From the NCBI GenBank assembly GCA_903867305.1, contig CAIPQU010000115.1:16582-80581 (forward strand): 64,000 bases of DNA. The letters are read 5' to 3'. Position numbers and translations under genes: made by a program. The stretch comes from an uncultured beta proteobacterium (GTDB lineage Bacteria; Pseudomonadota; Gammaproteobacteria; Burkholderiales; Burkholderiaceae). Each line of letters opens with the position of its first letter. The first letter of the stretch is position 1. This document shows positions 54,329-64,000 of the stretch, piece after piece. Below the pieces are notes generated by a model. The model searched no databases. It had not been told where the DNA came from and saw only the letters and a list, made by a program, of their open reading frames with translations.

Positions 54329-55422
54329 GCTCGCCTTTCGAATTCACGCATAAATTGCGCTAAACATTCGGCACCCGCCAATGGCATGGCGTTGTATAAA
54401 CTGGCGCGCATACCCCCAACACTTTTATGCCCTTTTAATCCAATCATACCCGCCTGACTAGCTTGTGTTAAAAAAGCCTCATTTAAAGTTTCATCACGTA
54501 AATAAAATGTCACATTCATCCGAGAACGAGAATCCCGATGAACCCTAGCTTCATACAAGGAACTTTCATCCAAAATACCATAAATCAAATCTGCTTTTTG
54601 CCGATTCATTTTTTCAATGACATGAATGCCACCTTGCTTTTTTAACCACTTAAACACTTCGCCCGCCATATAAATAGCAAACGTTGTCGGCGTATTAATC
54701 ATGGAATCATTAGCAGCTTGTATTTTCCAATCCCAAATTGTTGGGGTAATGGAAGCTGCGTGACCAATGAGATCTTCACGAACGATGACGATCGTCAAGC
54801 CCGCTGGAGCAATATTTTTTTGTGCACCAGCAAATAGAACACCATAACGACTGACATCAATTTCTCTGGATAAAATATTACTAGAGATATCCGCTACTAA
54901 CGGCACATCTCCAACATCGGGAGTTTGGGCAAACTCAACGCCACCCACAGTCTCATTTGAGCAAATATGTACATAGGCAGACTGACTCGATAAATCCCAA
55001 GTCGAGCGGTCTGGAACGCAATGAAAATGCTGATCTTTACTCGTCGCAGCAATTCTGGCAATACCGTATTTACTGGCCTCTGCTACCGATTTTTGCGTCC
55101 ATACACCAGAGACAATAAAGTCTGCTTGCGGTCCGTTCTTTGCTAGCCCCATGAGGTTCATCGGAATAGCTGCATTTTGCCCAATGCCGCCACCTTGCAA
55201 AAACAAAACTTTGTAGTTGGAAGGAATCTTCATCAAATCAATAATATTTTGCAAAGCATCTTGATAGCATTGCATAAAAGCGCTACTGCGATGACTGACT
55301 TCCATCACGCCAGCGCCAAGACCTTGCCACAATAAAATATCTTGGCCAGCTGCCGTTAATACTTCCTCTGGAAGTGTGGCTGGGCCTGGAGCAAAGTTAT
55401 AAATACGTTTATCAAAAGACAT
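54325..55422 (-). CDS. serC: phosphoserine aminotransferase
   Basis: YNFAPGPATLPEEVL, EVSHRSSAF, FAGAQKNIAPAGLTIVIVREDL. Confidence 0.97.
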   Translation of the reverse strand: MSFDKRIYNFAPGPATLPEEVLTAAGQDILLWQGLGAGVMEVSHRSSAFMQCYQDALQNIIDLMKIPSNYKVLFLQGGGIGQNAAIPMNLMGLAKNGPQADFIVSGVWTQKSVAEASKYGIARIAATSKDQHFHCVPDRSTWDLSSQSAYVHICSNETVGGVEFAQTPDVGDVPLVADISSNILSREIDVSRYGVLFAGAQKNIAPAGLTIVIVREDLIGHAASITPTIWDWKIQAANDSMINTPTTFAIYMAGEVFKWLKKQGGIHVIEKMNRQKADLIYGILDESSLYEARVHRDSRSRMNVTFYLRDETLNEAFLTQASQAGMIGLKGHKSVGGMRASLYNAMPLAGAECLAQFMREFERRA

Positions 55423-55452
55423 ATAATTTCCGACCCAGGCCAGATCTAAGAT

Positions 55453-58101
55453 TTACTCGCTTATACTTTCTTCACCATCATTTTCACCATCATCTTCATC
55501 GCTTTCAGCAATCCGCTGTAAGCCAGATAAGACAGTACCCGAGTCAACACTAATCAAAGTAACGCCCTGAGTTGAACGTCCCATTTCGCGAATTTCAGAA
55601 ACACGCGTTCTGACCAAAATACCACCGGTAGTAATCAGCATGATTTGATCTTCTTCAGAAACAAGCGAAGCAGCTACAAGCTTACCATTTCTGGCTGTTG
55701 TTTGAATCGCTATCATTCCCTTCGTACCACGACCATGGCGAGTATATTCAGCAAGATTCGTTCGCTTCCCGTAGCCATTTTCAGTGGCCGTTAAAACACT
55801 AGGCACTACACCACTTTGTTCTATTTGAGTCGCATCTAACTCACTTGGCGCCACCAACATTGCAATCACCTGCTGATTTTCACCAAGATTCATTCCTCGG
55901 ACTCCACGAGCAGTTCTACCCATCGGGCGCACGTCATTTTCATCAAATCGGACAGCTTTTCCTGCATCGGAAAACAGCATCACATCTTCTGCACCAGTGG
56001 TAATCGCTGCTCCGATGAGAATGTCCCCCTCGTCCAAATCAACAGCAATAATCCCAGCCTTACGTGGATTAGAAAAATCACTTAAACGAGATTTTTTCAC
56101 AACGCCATAACGGGTTGCCATAAAGACATATTGGTTTTCAACATAACCTTTAATTGGCAATATCGTTGTAATCTTCTCACCATCGATGAGTGGGAACATG
56201 TTAATGATTGGCTTACCACGAGAAGTTCTACTTCCTTGCGGAACTTCCCAAACCTTTAACCAATATAAGCGTCCACGATCGGAAAAACACAAAATCGTGT
56301 CATGCGTATTCGCAACAAATAAGGTCGATATCCAATCTTCATCTTTGGTAGTCGTCGCGGCTTTACCTCTTCCACCACGTTTTTGCGCACGATACTCAGT
56401 AAGAGGTTGACTCTTCATATACCCAGTATTGGATAAAGTCACGACTAAATCTTGAGGCGTAATGAAGTCTTCTGTAAAGAGCTCCGTAGCATTCATCTCA
56501 ATCTGAGAACGCCGTCCATTATCTGATCCTTCTTGACCAAACTCTTTTTTCGACTCTAATAATTCGGCACGAATCACTTCAGTAACTCGATCAGGACGTG
56601 AGAGTAAATCTAATAGGTCAGAAATCTGCTCCATCACTTCTTTATACTCTTCAACAATCTTGTCTTGCTCAAGCCCAGTTAATCGCTGTAAACGCATCTG
56701 CAATATTTCTTGCGCCTGATCTTCAGACAACCGGTATAGGCCATCTGCCTGCAATCCTAGATTTGCAGGTAAACGATCTGGTCGATAAGAAGACATCCCA
56801 CCTTGAGTCTCCATTGACGCTCTCGTTAACATTTCACGAACAACACTTGAATCCCAAGCCCTAGCAATTAATTCTTTTTTGGCTTCAGGTGGAGTCGGTG
56901 CAGCTTTTATTAAAGCGATGAACTCATCAATATTAGCTAGCGCAACAGCTAAACCTTCTAGAACATGGCCACGGTCACGCGCTTTTCTGAGTTCAAATAA
57001 AGTCCTTCTTGTGACCACCTCACGACGATGGCGCAAGAAACACTCGAGCATTTGTTTTAAGTTGAGTAACCTTGGTTGATTGTCTACCAAGGCCACCATA
57101 TTCATACCAAAATTATCTTGGAGTTGGGTATTTTTGTAGAGATTATTCAAAACAACTTCTGGAACTTCTCCACGCTTAAGCTCTATAACAACGCGCATAC
57201 CAGATTTGTCCGACTCGTCTCGAATATCAGAAATACCCTCGACCTTTTTCTCAATGACTAACTCTGCAATTCGCTCCAGCAAATTCTTTTTATTAACCTG
57301 GTAAGGAAGCTCATCAACAATAATCGATTGTCGTTGCCCTTTATCCATATCCTCAAAATGCGTTTTAGCTCGCATAATGACGCGTCCACGACCAGTGCGG
57401 TAACCTTCACGGACCCCTTGAATACCATAAATCGTTCCACCCGTTGGGAAATCCGGCGCCGGAACAAAGTTAATCAAGTCGTCAATTGAACAGTCAGGAT
57501 TTTCCAGTAAATGAACACATGCACTGATAATTTCATCAATGTTGTGAGGCGGAATATTGGTTGCCATTCCCACCGCAATACCAGAAGATCCATTAATCAG
57601 TAAATTCGGAATTTTTGCAGGCAAAATGAGTGGCTCATGCTCACTACCGTCGTAGTTAGGGCCAAAATCAACCGTTTCTTTATCAATATCAGCAAGTAGC
57701 TCATGAGCTATTTTTGCCAAACGAATCTCGGTATAACGCATCGCCGCAGCATTATCACCATCCACGGAACCAAAGTTCCCTTGGCCATCAACCAACATAT
57801 ATCTGAGAGAAAAATTCTGGGCCATACGAACAATCGTGTCGTAAACCGCAGAGTCTCCATGGGGGTGATATTTACCAATCACATCACCAACAATACGGGC
57901 AGATTTTTTATAGGCACGATTCCAATCATTATTAAGCTCGTGCATAGCGAATAAAACACGTCGATGAACGGGTTTTAGACCATCCCTAGCATCCGGGAGA
58001 GCTCGTCCGACAATGACGCTCATTGCGTAGTCCAAATAGGACCGCCGCATTTCATCTTCTAGTGATACGGGTAGTGTTTCTTTAGCGGCTTGTTCCATCA
58101 C
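55453..58101 (-). CDS. gyrA: DNA gyrase subunit A
   Basis: [61 protein letters not shown]. Confidence 0.98.
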   Translation of the reverse strand: MMEQAAKETLPVSLEDEMRRSYLDYAMSVIVGRALPDARDGLKPVHRRVLFAMHELNNDWNRAYKKSARIVGDVIGKYHPHGDSAVYDTIVRMAQNFSLRYMLVDGQGNFGSVDGDNAAAMRYTEIRLAKIAHELLADIDKETVDFGPNYDGSEHEPLILPAKIPNLLINGSSGIAVGMATNIPPHNIDEIISACVHLLENPDCSIDDLINFVPAPDFPTGGTIYGIQGVREGYRTGRGRVIMRAKTHFEDMDKGQRQSIIVDELPYQVNKKNLLERIAELVIEKKVEGISDIRDESDKSGMRVVIELKRGEVPEVVLNNLYKNTQLQDNFGMNMVALVDNQPRLLNLKQMLECFLRHRREVVTRRTLFELRKARDRGHVLEGLAVALANIDEFIALIKAAPTPPEAKKELIARAWDSSVVREMLTRASMETQGGMSSYRPDRLPANLGLQADGLYRLSEDQAQEILQMRLQRLTGLEQDKIVEEYKEVMEQISDLLDLLSRPDRVTEVIRAELLESKKEFGQEGSDNGRRSQIEMNATELFTEDFITPQDLVVTLSNTGYMKSQPLTEYRAQKRGGRGKAATTTKDEDWISTLFVANTHDTILCFSDRGRLYWLKVWEVPQGSRTSRGKPIINMFPLIDGEKITTILPIKGYVENQYVFMATRYGVVKKSRLSDFSNPRKAGIIAVDLDEGDILIGAAITTGAEDVMLFSDAGKAVRFDENDVRPMGRTARGVRGMNLGENQQVIAMLVAPSELDATQIEQSGVVPSVLTATENGYGKRTNLAEYTRHGRGTKGMIAIQTTARNGKLVAASLVSEEDQIMLITTGGILVRTRVSEIREMGRSTQGVTLISVDSGTVLSGLQRIAESDEDDGENDGEESISE

Positions 58102-58176
58102 ATTATTTTATCATGCGAAATATCCAAGTACCAAAATGATTGATTCCACAAATAACAACACTTCATCAATCTGTTC

Positions 58177-58204
58177 TTTGCGCCAGAAAATATGCTGATA
58201 TAAT
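58177..58204 (+). promoter_or_regulatory. candidate sigma70 promoter for ompA
   Basis: TTTGCG-N16-TATAAT. Confidence 0.5.
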
Positions 58205-58264
58205 TATTGCTAGTAATATTTCTTGCTGAGACACGCTTAATTCACTGATTTATAGAGGAAAAAA

Positions 58265-58900
58265 ATGAATAAATTTAACCGTTCAATGTTAATGGCCTGC
58301 ACTGTAGGCTTTATGGCTTTGACTAGCATTGCGCAAGCCCAAACAAAAAATGTCGATAACTGGAGTTCTGCTGCAGGAACTGTTCGTTCTGGCGCTGATT
58401 CAAGTTTATGTTGGAGAGATAGTAACTGGACTCCAGCTACTGCTAATCCTGATTGTGATGGTGCATTAAAACCTGCTCCAAAAGCTGCTGCACCTGCACC
58501 TAAAGCTGCACCTGCACCTGCTCCAGTTGCTCCAGTTGCAACTAGCACTAAAGTAACATTATTAGCTGACGCATTATTTGACTTCGATAAATCAACTCTG
58601 AAGGCAGAAGGCACACAAAAGCTTGACAGCTTAGTTGCTAAATTGAAAGCGGTAACTGTTGAAGTGATCATTGTTGTTGGTTACACAGATAACGTTGGTA
58701 CTTTAGCTTATAACAAAGGTTTATCACTCCGTCGCGCTGAAGCTGTTAAGGCTTATTTAGTGAAGAATGGTGTTGAAGCTAGCCGTGTATACACTGAAGG
58801 TAAAGCTTATGCTGAGCCAGTTGGTGACAACAAGACTGCTACTGGACGTGCCCTCAATCGCCGTTCTGTAATCGAAGTAGTTGGTACACAAAAGAAATAA
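58265..58900 (+). CDS. ompA: OmpA-family outer membrane protein
   Basis: Signal peptide, A/P-rich linker, LFDFDKSTLKAEG ... VVGYTDNVGTLAYNKGLSLRRAEAVKAYL. Confidence 0.95.
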   Translation: MNKFNRSMLMACTVGFMALTSIAQAQTKNVDNWSSAAGTVRSGADSSLCWRDSNWTPATANPDCDGALKPAPKAAAPAPKAAPAPAPVAPVATSTKVTLLADALFDFDKSTLKAEGTQKLDSLVAKLKAVTVEVIIVVGYTDNVGTLAYNKGLSLRRAEAVKAYLVKNGVEASRVYTEGKAYAEPVGDNKTATGRALNRRSVIEVVGTQKK

Positions 58901-58920
58901 TTAGTCTTCGTTTCTAAGAA

Positions 58921-58943
58921 AGCCCGGGCAACCGGGCTTTTTT
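58921..58943 (+). terminator. rho-independent terminator of ompA
   Basis: AGCCCGG-GCAA-CCGGGCT followed by TTTTT. Confidence 0.85.
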
Positions 58944-58983
58944 TATTGGATAATAAGAGGATTCTGACTCCCTACCCTTAATT

Positions 58984-59691
58984 ATGAGCACTGAGAATTT
59001 AGATCAAGCTGAAATCGATAAATTTAGCGAACTTGCGAGCAGATGGTGGGATACCAGTAGTGAATTCAAACCACTTCATGCTATCAATCCCCTTCGGCTC
59101 AATTGGATATCTGAGCATTGTTCAATTGCAAATCAACACATATTAGACGTTGGTTGTGGTGGCGGAATATTAACCGAATCACTAGCCGTTGCAGGTGCAA
59201 AAGCAAAGGGAATTGACCTTTCGAAAAAGGCTCTTCAAGTAGCAAAATTACATAGTCTAGAGTCCGGCGTTGCCGTCAATTATGAGCTCATTAGTGCTGA
59301 AGATCTTGCCAGCAATGAACCTGCTCAATATGATGTGATTACCTGTATGGAAATGCTAGAACATGTACCAGACCCGAAGTCGATTGTGCAGGCTTGCGCG
59401 ACGATGGCTAAACCCGGAGCCTACCTATTTTTTAGTACCCTTAACCGAAATCTTAAATCGTATGCCATGGCAATTATTGGCGCAGAGTATGTTCTCAATA
59501 TGTTACCCAAGGGTACTCATGACTACGCTAAATTTATTAAGCCCTCAGAACTTTCTGGATATATTCGTGAAGCAGGATTAGAGTTAGTTGATATGATTGG
59601 GCTTCATTACAATCCCCTGACTGATCGATATTGGCTAGCTCCTAATGTAGATGTGAATTATATGATCGCTGTCAGAAAACCTCTTGCATGA
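58984..59691 (+). CDS. ubiG: ubiquinone biosynthesis O-methyltransferase
   Basis: ASRWWDTSSEFKPLHAINPLRLNWI, LDVGCGGGILTESLA. Confidence 0.96.
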   Translation: MSTENLDQAEIDKFSELASRWWDTSSEFKPLHAINPLRLNWISEHCSIANQHILDVGCGGGILTESLAVAGAKAKGIDLSKKALQVAKLHSLESGVAVNYELISAEDLASNEPAQYDVITCMEMLEHVPDPKSIVQACATMAKPGAYLFFSTLNRNLKSYAMAIIGAEYVLNMLPKGTHDYAKFIKPSELSGYIREAGLELVDMIGLHYNPLTDRYWLAPNVDVNYMIAVRKPLA

Positions 59692-60362
59692 TGCCCATGA
59701 ACTGTCGTTTTCAGAGTGTTTTCTTTGATTTAGATGGAACCCTTGCGGATACCGCCAGCGATCTCGCAGCGGCAGCTAATAAAATGCTTGTGGATAGGCA
59801 AATGCCTACAATCCCTCATCAAGAGATGCGTCACTTAGCATCCTCTGGAGCGCGCGGGATGATTCATGCAGCATTCGGGATCCATCCTGAGGACAACCTG
59901 TTTGAAGAACTCAAGGAAGAATTTCTGCGCAATTATGAGCAAGCAATCCATGTTCATACCGCTCTTTTTCCGGGGATGGATGACTTACTAAATACTCTCG
60001 ATGCCCATCAAATTCCTTGGGGAATCGTGACCAACAAACATCAGCGTTTTACAAAGCCACTCGTTAAAAGCTTAGGCTTAGATCAACGGACCAATGCCAT
60101 TGTGAGCGGTGATACTACCCCACACGCTAAACCTCACCCCGCACCCATCTTGCATGCGGTATCCCAAAAATCCATTGCAACGACTAATGGCGTCTATATT
60201 GGTGATGATTTGAGGGATATTCAGGCAGGCAAAGCAGCTGGGATGCATACCATTGCTGCAGCCTACGGCTATTGTGGTAGCGCTGAGCCTCCCGAGTCTT
60301 GGGAAGCGGATTTCATCGTTTATGACCCTAAAGACCTTATTAGTATCATTTTTACCCAATAA
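59688..60362 (+). CDS. gph: phosphoglycolate phosphatase
   Basis: VFFDLDGTLADTASDL, YIGDDLRDIQAGKAAGMHTIAAAYGY; next to ubiG. Confidence 0.92.
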   Translation: MMPMNCRFQSVFFDLDGTLADTASDLAAAANKMLVDRQMPTIPHQEMRHLASSGARGMIHAAFGIHPEDNLFEELKEEFLRNYEQAIHVHTALFPGMDDLLNTLDAHQIPWGIVTNKHQRFTKPLVKSLGLDQRTNAIVSGDTTPHAKPHPAPILHAVSQKSIATTNGVYIGDDLRDIQAGKAAGMHTIAAAYGYCGSAEPPESWEADFIVYDPKDLISIIFTQ

Positions 60363-60401
60363 AAGTTAAAATAGAACTCTTTTCTGCTTTAGCTTTTACA
60401 T

Positions 60402-60760
60402 GGGACCGACTTGGTTTCGACGTGGATTGCGAAGCATAAAGGGCATACCGAGGACCCGTTATCTCGTAAATCAATGGGATTGTAATAACTGCTAACGACG
60501 AACGTTACGCACTAGCAGCCTAAGGGCTGTCGCCCTCGAACCAGCTTGCCGATAGGTTGGGGTCGCAAGACCATTCGAGGTCATTTATATCGGATCGTGT
60601 CGTTGAGGGTCACTATCAACGAAGCTAAAACTAAAGTGAACAGTCTTCCAGCAGCGTGTTGGTCCGCGTCTTGGGGATTAAATCAAATGACACAACTAAG
60701 TATGTAGAACTTTATGTAGAGGATTTGCGGACGCGGGTTCGATTCCCGCCGGTTCCACCA
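60402..60760 (+). ncRNA. ssrA: transfer-messenger RNA (tmRNA)
   Basis: GGGACCG...CGGTTCCACCA acceptor pairing, TTCGATTCCCGCC T-arm, tag ORF GCTAACGACGAACGTTACGCACTAGCAGCCTAA (ANDERYALAA*) at 60491-60523. Confidence 0.96.
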
Positions 60761-60770
60761 AGTAATGAAC

Positions 60771-60798
60771 AAAAAGCCCAGTTAATCCTGGGCTTTTT
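60771..60798 (+). terminator. rho-independent terminator of ssrA
   Basis: AAAAAGCCCAG-TTAATC-CTGGGCTTTTT. Confidence 0.88.
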
Positions 60799-60862
60799 GT
60801 TGAAATATTCAGGTTAAATCCATAACCCGTGCACGTCGTCAGCTTTGCATAAAACACCCAAA

Positions 60863-61855
60863 TTAATCTAGTTTTGCTCCAGATGCTTTCACAACAGCAG
60901 CCCAACGCTTAATATCAGCGGAAACAAATTTATCAAAGGTATCACCAACCATATTCGGAGTTTCAGAGCCATTATTCATCCAAATTTCCATTAACTCTGG
61001 AGAATTCATCGCTTTGGTAACTTCCGCTTCCATTTTTTCGACGATATCTTGTGGCGTTCCTTTTGGAGCCCATAACCCATACCAAGTGCTAACAACATAT
61101 CCAGGTACTCCCGCTTCTTTAGCAGTTGGTACGTTCGGGAAAGCAGGTACGCGTTTATCAGAAGCAACAGCTAGAGCTTTAATTTTCCCACTTTTAATAT
61201 GCTGTGATGATGATCCAAGTCCATCAAACATCATATCCACTTGGCCAGCGATTAAGTCGGATAATGCCGGTCCTGCACCACGATAAGGAATGTGAGTGAT
61301 ATAGGTTTTGGTTTGCATCTTAAATAGTTCACCGGCTAAATGGTGCGAACTTCCATTCCCTGCACTGCCGTAATTGTATTTGCCAGGGTTTTGCTTGAGT
61401 AAATCAATCATTCCTTTTAGATCATTTGCTGGCACCTTAGGATTGATAACAATTACTTGGGGTGGAGAAGCAACTAACATCATGGGAATAAAGCTTTTTT
61501 CAATGTCATAGTCTAGTTTTGGATAGATCGAGGGTGCAATGGCATGGTGCGCTGCTCCCATAAAAAATGTATATCCATCTGGGGCCGCTTTAGCAGCAAT
61601 ACCTGCTCCTAGAGTTCCGCCTGCGCCGCCACGGTTATCAATAATGATTTGTTTACCAAGATTTTTGGTCAAGACGGCAGATAAGGGTCTGGCAAATGCA
61701 TCCGTTCCGCCACCAGCAGGAAATGGCACAATCAGCGTTATTGGCTTTGATGGCCAATTATCGGCAGCCATTGAGCTCATGACAAAACAAGTCAGTAATG
61801 TAGGTACTAGTTTTTGAAGAATACTTTTTGTTATTTGATGAACTTTCAAAATCAT
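60863..61855 (-). CDS. Bug/TctC-family tripartite tricarboxylate transporter substrate-binding protein
   Basis: Signal peptide, WPSKPITLIVPFPAGGGTDAFARPL, DNRGGAGGTLGAGIAAKAAPDGYT. Confidence 0.93.
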   Translation of the reverse strand: MILKVHQITKSILQKLVPTLLTCFVMSSMAADNWPSKPITLIVPFPAGGGTDAFARPLSAVLTKNLGKQIIIDNRGGAGGTLGAGIAAKAAPDGYTFFMGAAHHAIAPSIYPKLDYDIEKSFIPMMLVASPPQVIVINPKVPANDLKGMIDLLKQNPGKYNYGSAGNGSSHHLAGELFKMQTKTYITHIPYRGAGPALSDLIAGQVDMMFDGLGSSSQHIKSGKIKALAVASDKRVPAFPNVPTAKEAGVPGYVVSTWYGLWAPKGTPQDIVEKMEAEVTKAMNSPELMEIWMNNGSETPNMVGDTFDKFVSADIKRWAAVVKASGAKLD

Positions 61856-61953
61856 CTCCTGTTTTATACTTTTATAGGATTTTAGCTAATAAACTCGAGT
61901 ATATGCTCTCTCTATTCACGAAACGTTCACAATTATCTGCTAAATAATTCTAA

Positions 61954-62111
61954 TCATACATATATTTACTATCAGACTGGCGGATTTGCAAAAACCCTTT
62001 TTTAGTAGATCCATTTCCTAATGAATTTGATATTCAAGTTGATGGGGCCGACTTAGCCTGATAACTCTAAAGATAAAAGATCTTGAAAAAGCTAAAGCGT
62101 CAATTCTCAGG
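61954..62111 (+). pseudogene. possible decayed coding remnant in two frames
   Basis: NPFLVDPFPNEFDIQVDGADLA* (ends 62061), then a shifted frame ITLKIKDLEKAKASILR from 62061. Confidence 0.3.
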
Positions 62112-63153
62112 TGTTTTTTTCTGCTTCATATACCTTCCAATAATGACTCGCCTCTTCCGGACGCCCAGTACTTGAATAAAACGCGAACAAATTATAAGCA
62201 GCTAAGAAACTACCGCGACCAATTACATGATCATCAATCAGCGTATTTTCACCAATTGATCTTGCTTTTAAAAAATATGATTCAATCATCGGAATCAACA
62301 CTTCTCTATGCTCCGGTAAGTTCAGAGCTGCATCAATACAAAAATCTCCACACGTGAAATAAAAATCTGGTGAATTGGCATAGTTCGCCTCTTCATCATT
62401 GATCAAAGAAAAACCTTCGGAGAATTTTTTTTCTTGTTTATAAGAAAATAATAGGCGCACGACCAGATCATGACGCCAGATAGCATGAAGTGGGCATGTT
62501 TTTTTTGCTATTTCGAAGAACACTAAAGAATCTTGAAACTTTTCTTGTATCGCTAAATCTTTACCTAATTGATAATTAAAATAGGCATCATCTGGAGCTT
62601 TCGCAAGCTCTGCTCTTAAGATCTTTTCATTACGCCCCACCTTTTGCAGGTTTTGTAACCCAAGATAGCCGTCATGACCTAATTGAATAGCTAAACGTTT
62701 TGTTTGGAAATGATGCTGCGGTTGTTCATGAATTTTGCCGACATAACGTACAGCCCTTGGAAGAACTCTCGGCAGAAAAAATCGGGAATGTTGTATCTGT
62801 TGAAGATCGCCAAATTGATTATCAATCTCAACCAATCCAACATAATCTGGAAAGGTGCTTTTTAAGGTCAGAATCTCCTGCTGACCTGCGGTCAACCACT
62901 CATCAGCATCGACCACAATATTCCAATCTCCAGATGAAATATCTAAGGCGAAATTTCTAGCATAAGAAAAATCATTTTGCCAATCGATTTTTTGGATCAC
63001 GGGATGATATTGCTGGGCTATTTGCAAGGTTTTATCCGTCGAACCTGTATCTAGTAGAACAACTTCATCAACATGCTCAACAAAACTTGATAAACAGCGG
63101 TCAATGCAACGACTCTCATTTTTAACAATCAAAACAAGAGAAATTTTATACAT
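62107..63153 (-). CDS. GT2 glycosyltransferase with C-terminal TPR-like region
   Basis: ISLVLIVKNESRCIDRCLSSF, VDEVVLLDTGSTDKTLQIA, WNIVVDADEWLT. Confidence 0.9.
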   Translation of the reverse strand: MYKISLVLIVKNESRCIDRCLSSFVEHVDEVVLLDTGSTDKTLQIAQQYHPVIQKIDWQNDFSYARNFALDISSGDWNIVVDADEWLTAGQQEILTLKSTFPDYVGLVEIDNQFGDLQQIQHSRFFLPRVLPRAVRYVGKIHEQPQHHFQTKRLAIQLGHDGYLGLQNLQKVGRNEKILRAELAKAPDDAYFNYQLGKDLAIQEKFQDSLVFFEIAKKTCPLHAIWRHDLVVRLLFSYKQEKKFSEGFSLINDEEANYANSPDFYFTCGDFCIDAALNLPEHREVLIPMIESYFLKARSIGENTLIDDHVIGRGSFLAAYNLFAFYSSTGRPEEASHYWKVYEAEKNT

Positions 63154-63364
63154 GAGAGCGTTTCTAAGAAATGAGGTAATGGTTTAAAAAAGGAGCAATT
63201 TTCCTTCGTTTCATTATAGATATATTGCATTGCTCGAGTCTTGCCCGATGATCTCTTACTGTTAAAACTTATTAGCCATATCCCGATAAACTTCATCAGA
63301 AGATGGCTAGAAATAAGATAAGTACAATAAAGAAAACTCCCATGCTAGGAATTAAACTTCCAGA

Positions 63365-64000
63365 TTATTTCACCAAAGCAAATTTCACTCCGTGGATTAA
63401 GCGATATTGATCAATTGCCTCTTGATCCTTTTGAATATCAAGCTCATACCGCCTCTCACCATCTTTCAAAAATAAACGGTATTTTCCGTCACCAGCACCG
63501 AATGCTTTTAAGCGACGATGAAACTCTTTTTTGGATATCGAGGGCGTAATTGTACAAATCTTTTTAAAGTCGAGTTGTTTCGTTTTCACCTTTCCCCACT
63601 GAGTATTTAAGGGTATCGGCATAGATGCTTGGCAAAATATTTTCGTTAGGCGCGCCAGCATCTTAAAGCAACTCTCCAAGCAAATTGCTTCTAAGTCTGA
63701 CTGAACTAAATCCGCTCGAATGGGATACTCCTCCATCGCAATAATCGGTCCAGCATCCACCTCGGCAATCATCTCATGTACTGTAGTGCCATGTGAAGTT
63801 TCCCCTTGATATAACGCAAATGAGAATGGGGCCCAACCTGGATATTGGTATGGCCCCGGATGAAAGTTATACGCACCATAACCGATCTTTTCTAAAATAT
63901 CTTGCGGCACAATAACTTTCGTTAAAAATGCAATTAATCGAGCAGATTGTAAAAAATGAACAGATAAAACCATCAGCTCAGACAAAGAGTCAACCCTCAA
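63365..64000 (-). CDS. formyltransferase-family protein (partial, continues beyond window)
   Basis: GAYNFHPGPYQYPGWAPFSFALYQGETSHGTTVHEMIAEVDAGPIIAM, typical of Fmt/sugar N-formyltransferase cores. Confidence 0.82.
   Translation of the reverse strand: MRVDSLSELMVLSVHFLQSARLIAFLTKVIVPQDILEKIGYGAYNFHPGPYQYPGWAPFSFALYQGETSHGTTVHEMIAEVDAGPIIAMEEYPIRADLVQSDLEAICLESCFKMLARLTKIFCQASMPIPLNTQWGKVKTKQLDFKKICTITPSISKKEFHRRLKAFGAGDGKYRLFLKDGERRYELDIQKDQEAIDQYRLIHGVKFALVK

Noticed and set aside
58237-58671. 144-aa minus-strand ORF opposite ompA
   Set aside because: Shadow ORF from the Ala/Pro-rich linker codons; ompA is clearly the real gene
60696-60905. Minus-strand 69-aa ORF containing VEPAGIEPASANPLHKVLHT
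   Set aside because: Antisense translation of the tmRNA 3' end (GGTTCGATTCCCGCCGGTTCCACCA); a well-known spurious annotation pattern, not a protein
1-64000. CRISPR arrays, phage genes, transposases, toxin-antitoxin or defence systems
   Set aside because: None visible by reading the ORF list and intergenic regions; no regularly spaced repeats noticed

Overview
This 64 kb window is almost entirely core chromosome of a low-GC betaproteobacterium. Gene content and order suggest Burkholderiaceae, probably Polynucleobacter-like; that assignment is inference from memory. Blocks recognised: the 5' part of a DegP/MucD-type protease; the fatty-acid cluster plsX-fabH-fabD-fabG-acpP-fabF with rpmF/yceD; rne with a long structured leader; moaA-mobA-moeA; fdxA plus a ferredoxin-NADP reductase; thyA-folA; pmbA/mog/orn/M48 protease/rsgA; rpsP-rimM-trmD-rplS; an acyl-CoA dehydrogenase/etfAB/acyl-CoA ligase/deacetylase cluster; cysM; hldD-hldA-ugd-lapB-lapA-ihfB-rpsA-cmk-aroA-tyrA-hisC-pheA-serC-gyrA; ompA; ubiG-gph; and ssrA (tmRNA). 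Downstream of ssrA the DNA looks more accessory: an orphan TctC/Bug receptor, a decayed coding remnant, a GT2-TPR glycosyltransferase and a truncated formyltransferase. I found no CRISPR array, transposase, prophage, toxin-antitoxin or defence locus, no tRNA, and no convincing new multi-gene system. The more interesting signals are small: possible cis-regulatory RNA structures (rne leader, plsX hairpin, rpsP-rimM hairpin, rpsA leader), the apparent absence of rpoE-rseA-rseB between fabF and the DegP-like gene, and a possible pseudogene remnant beyond ssrA.
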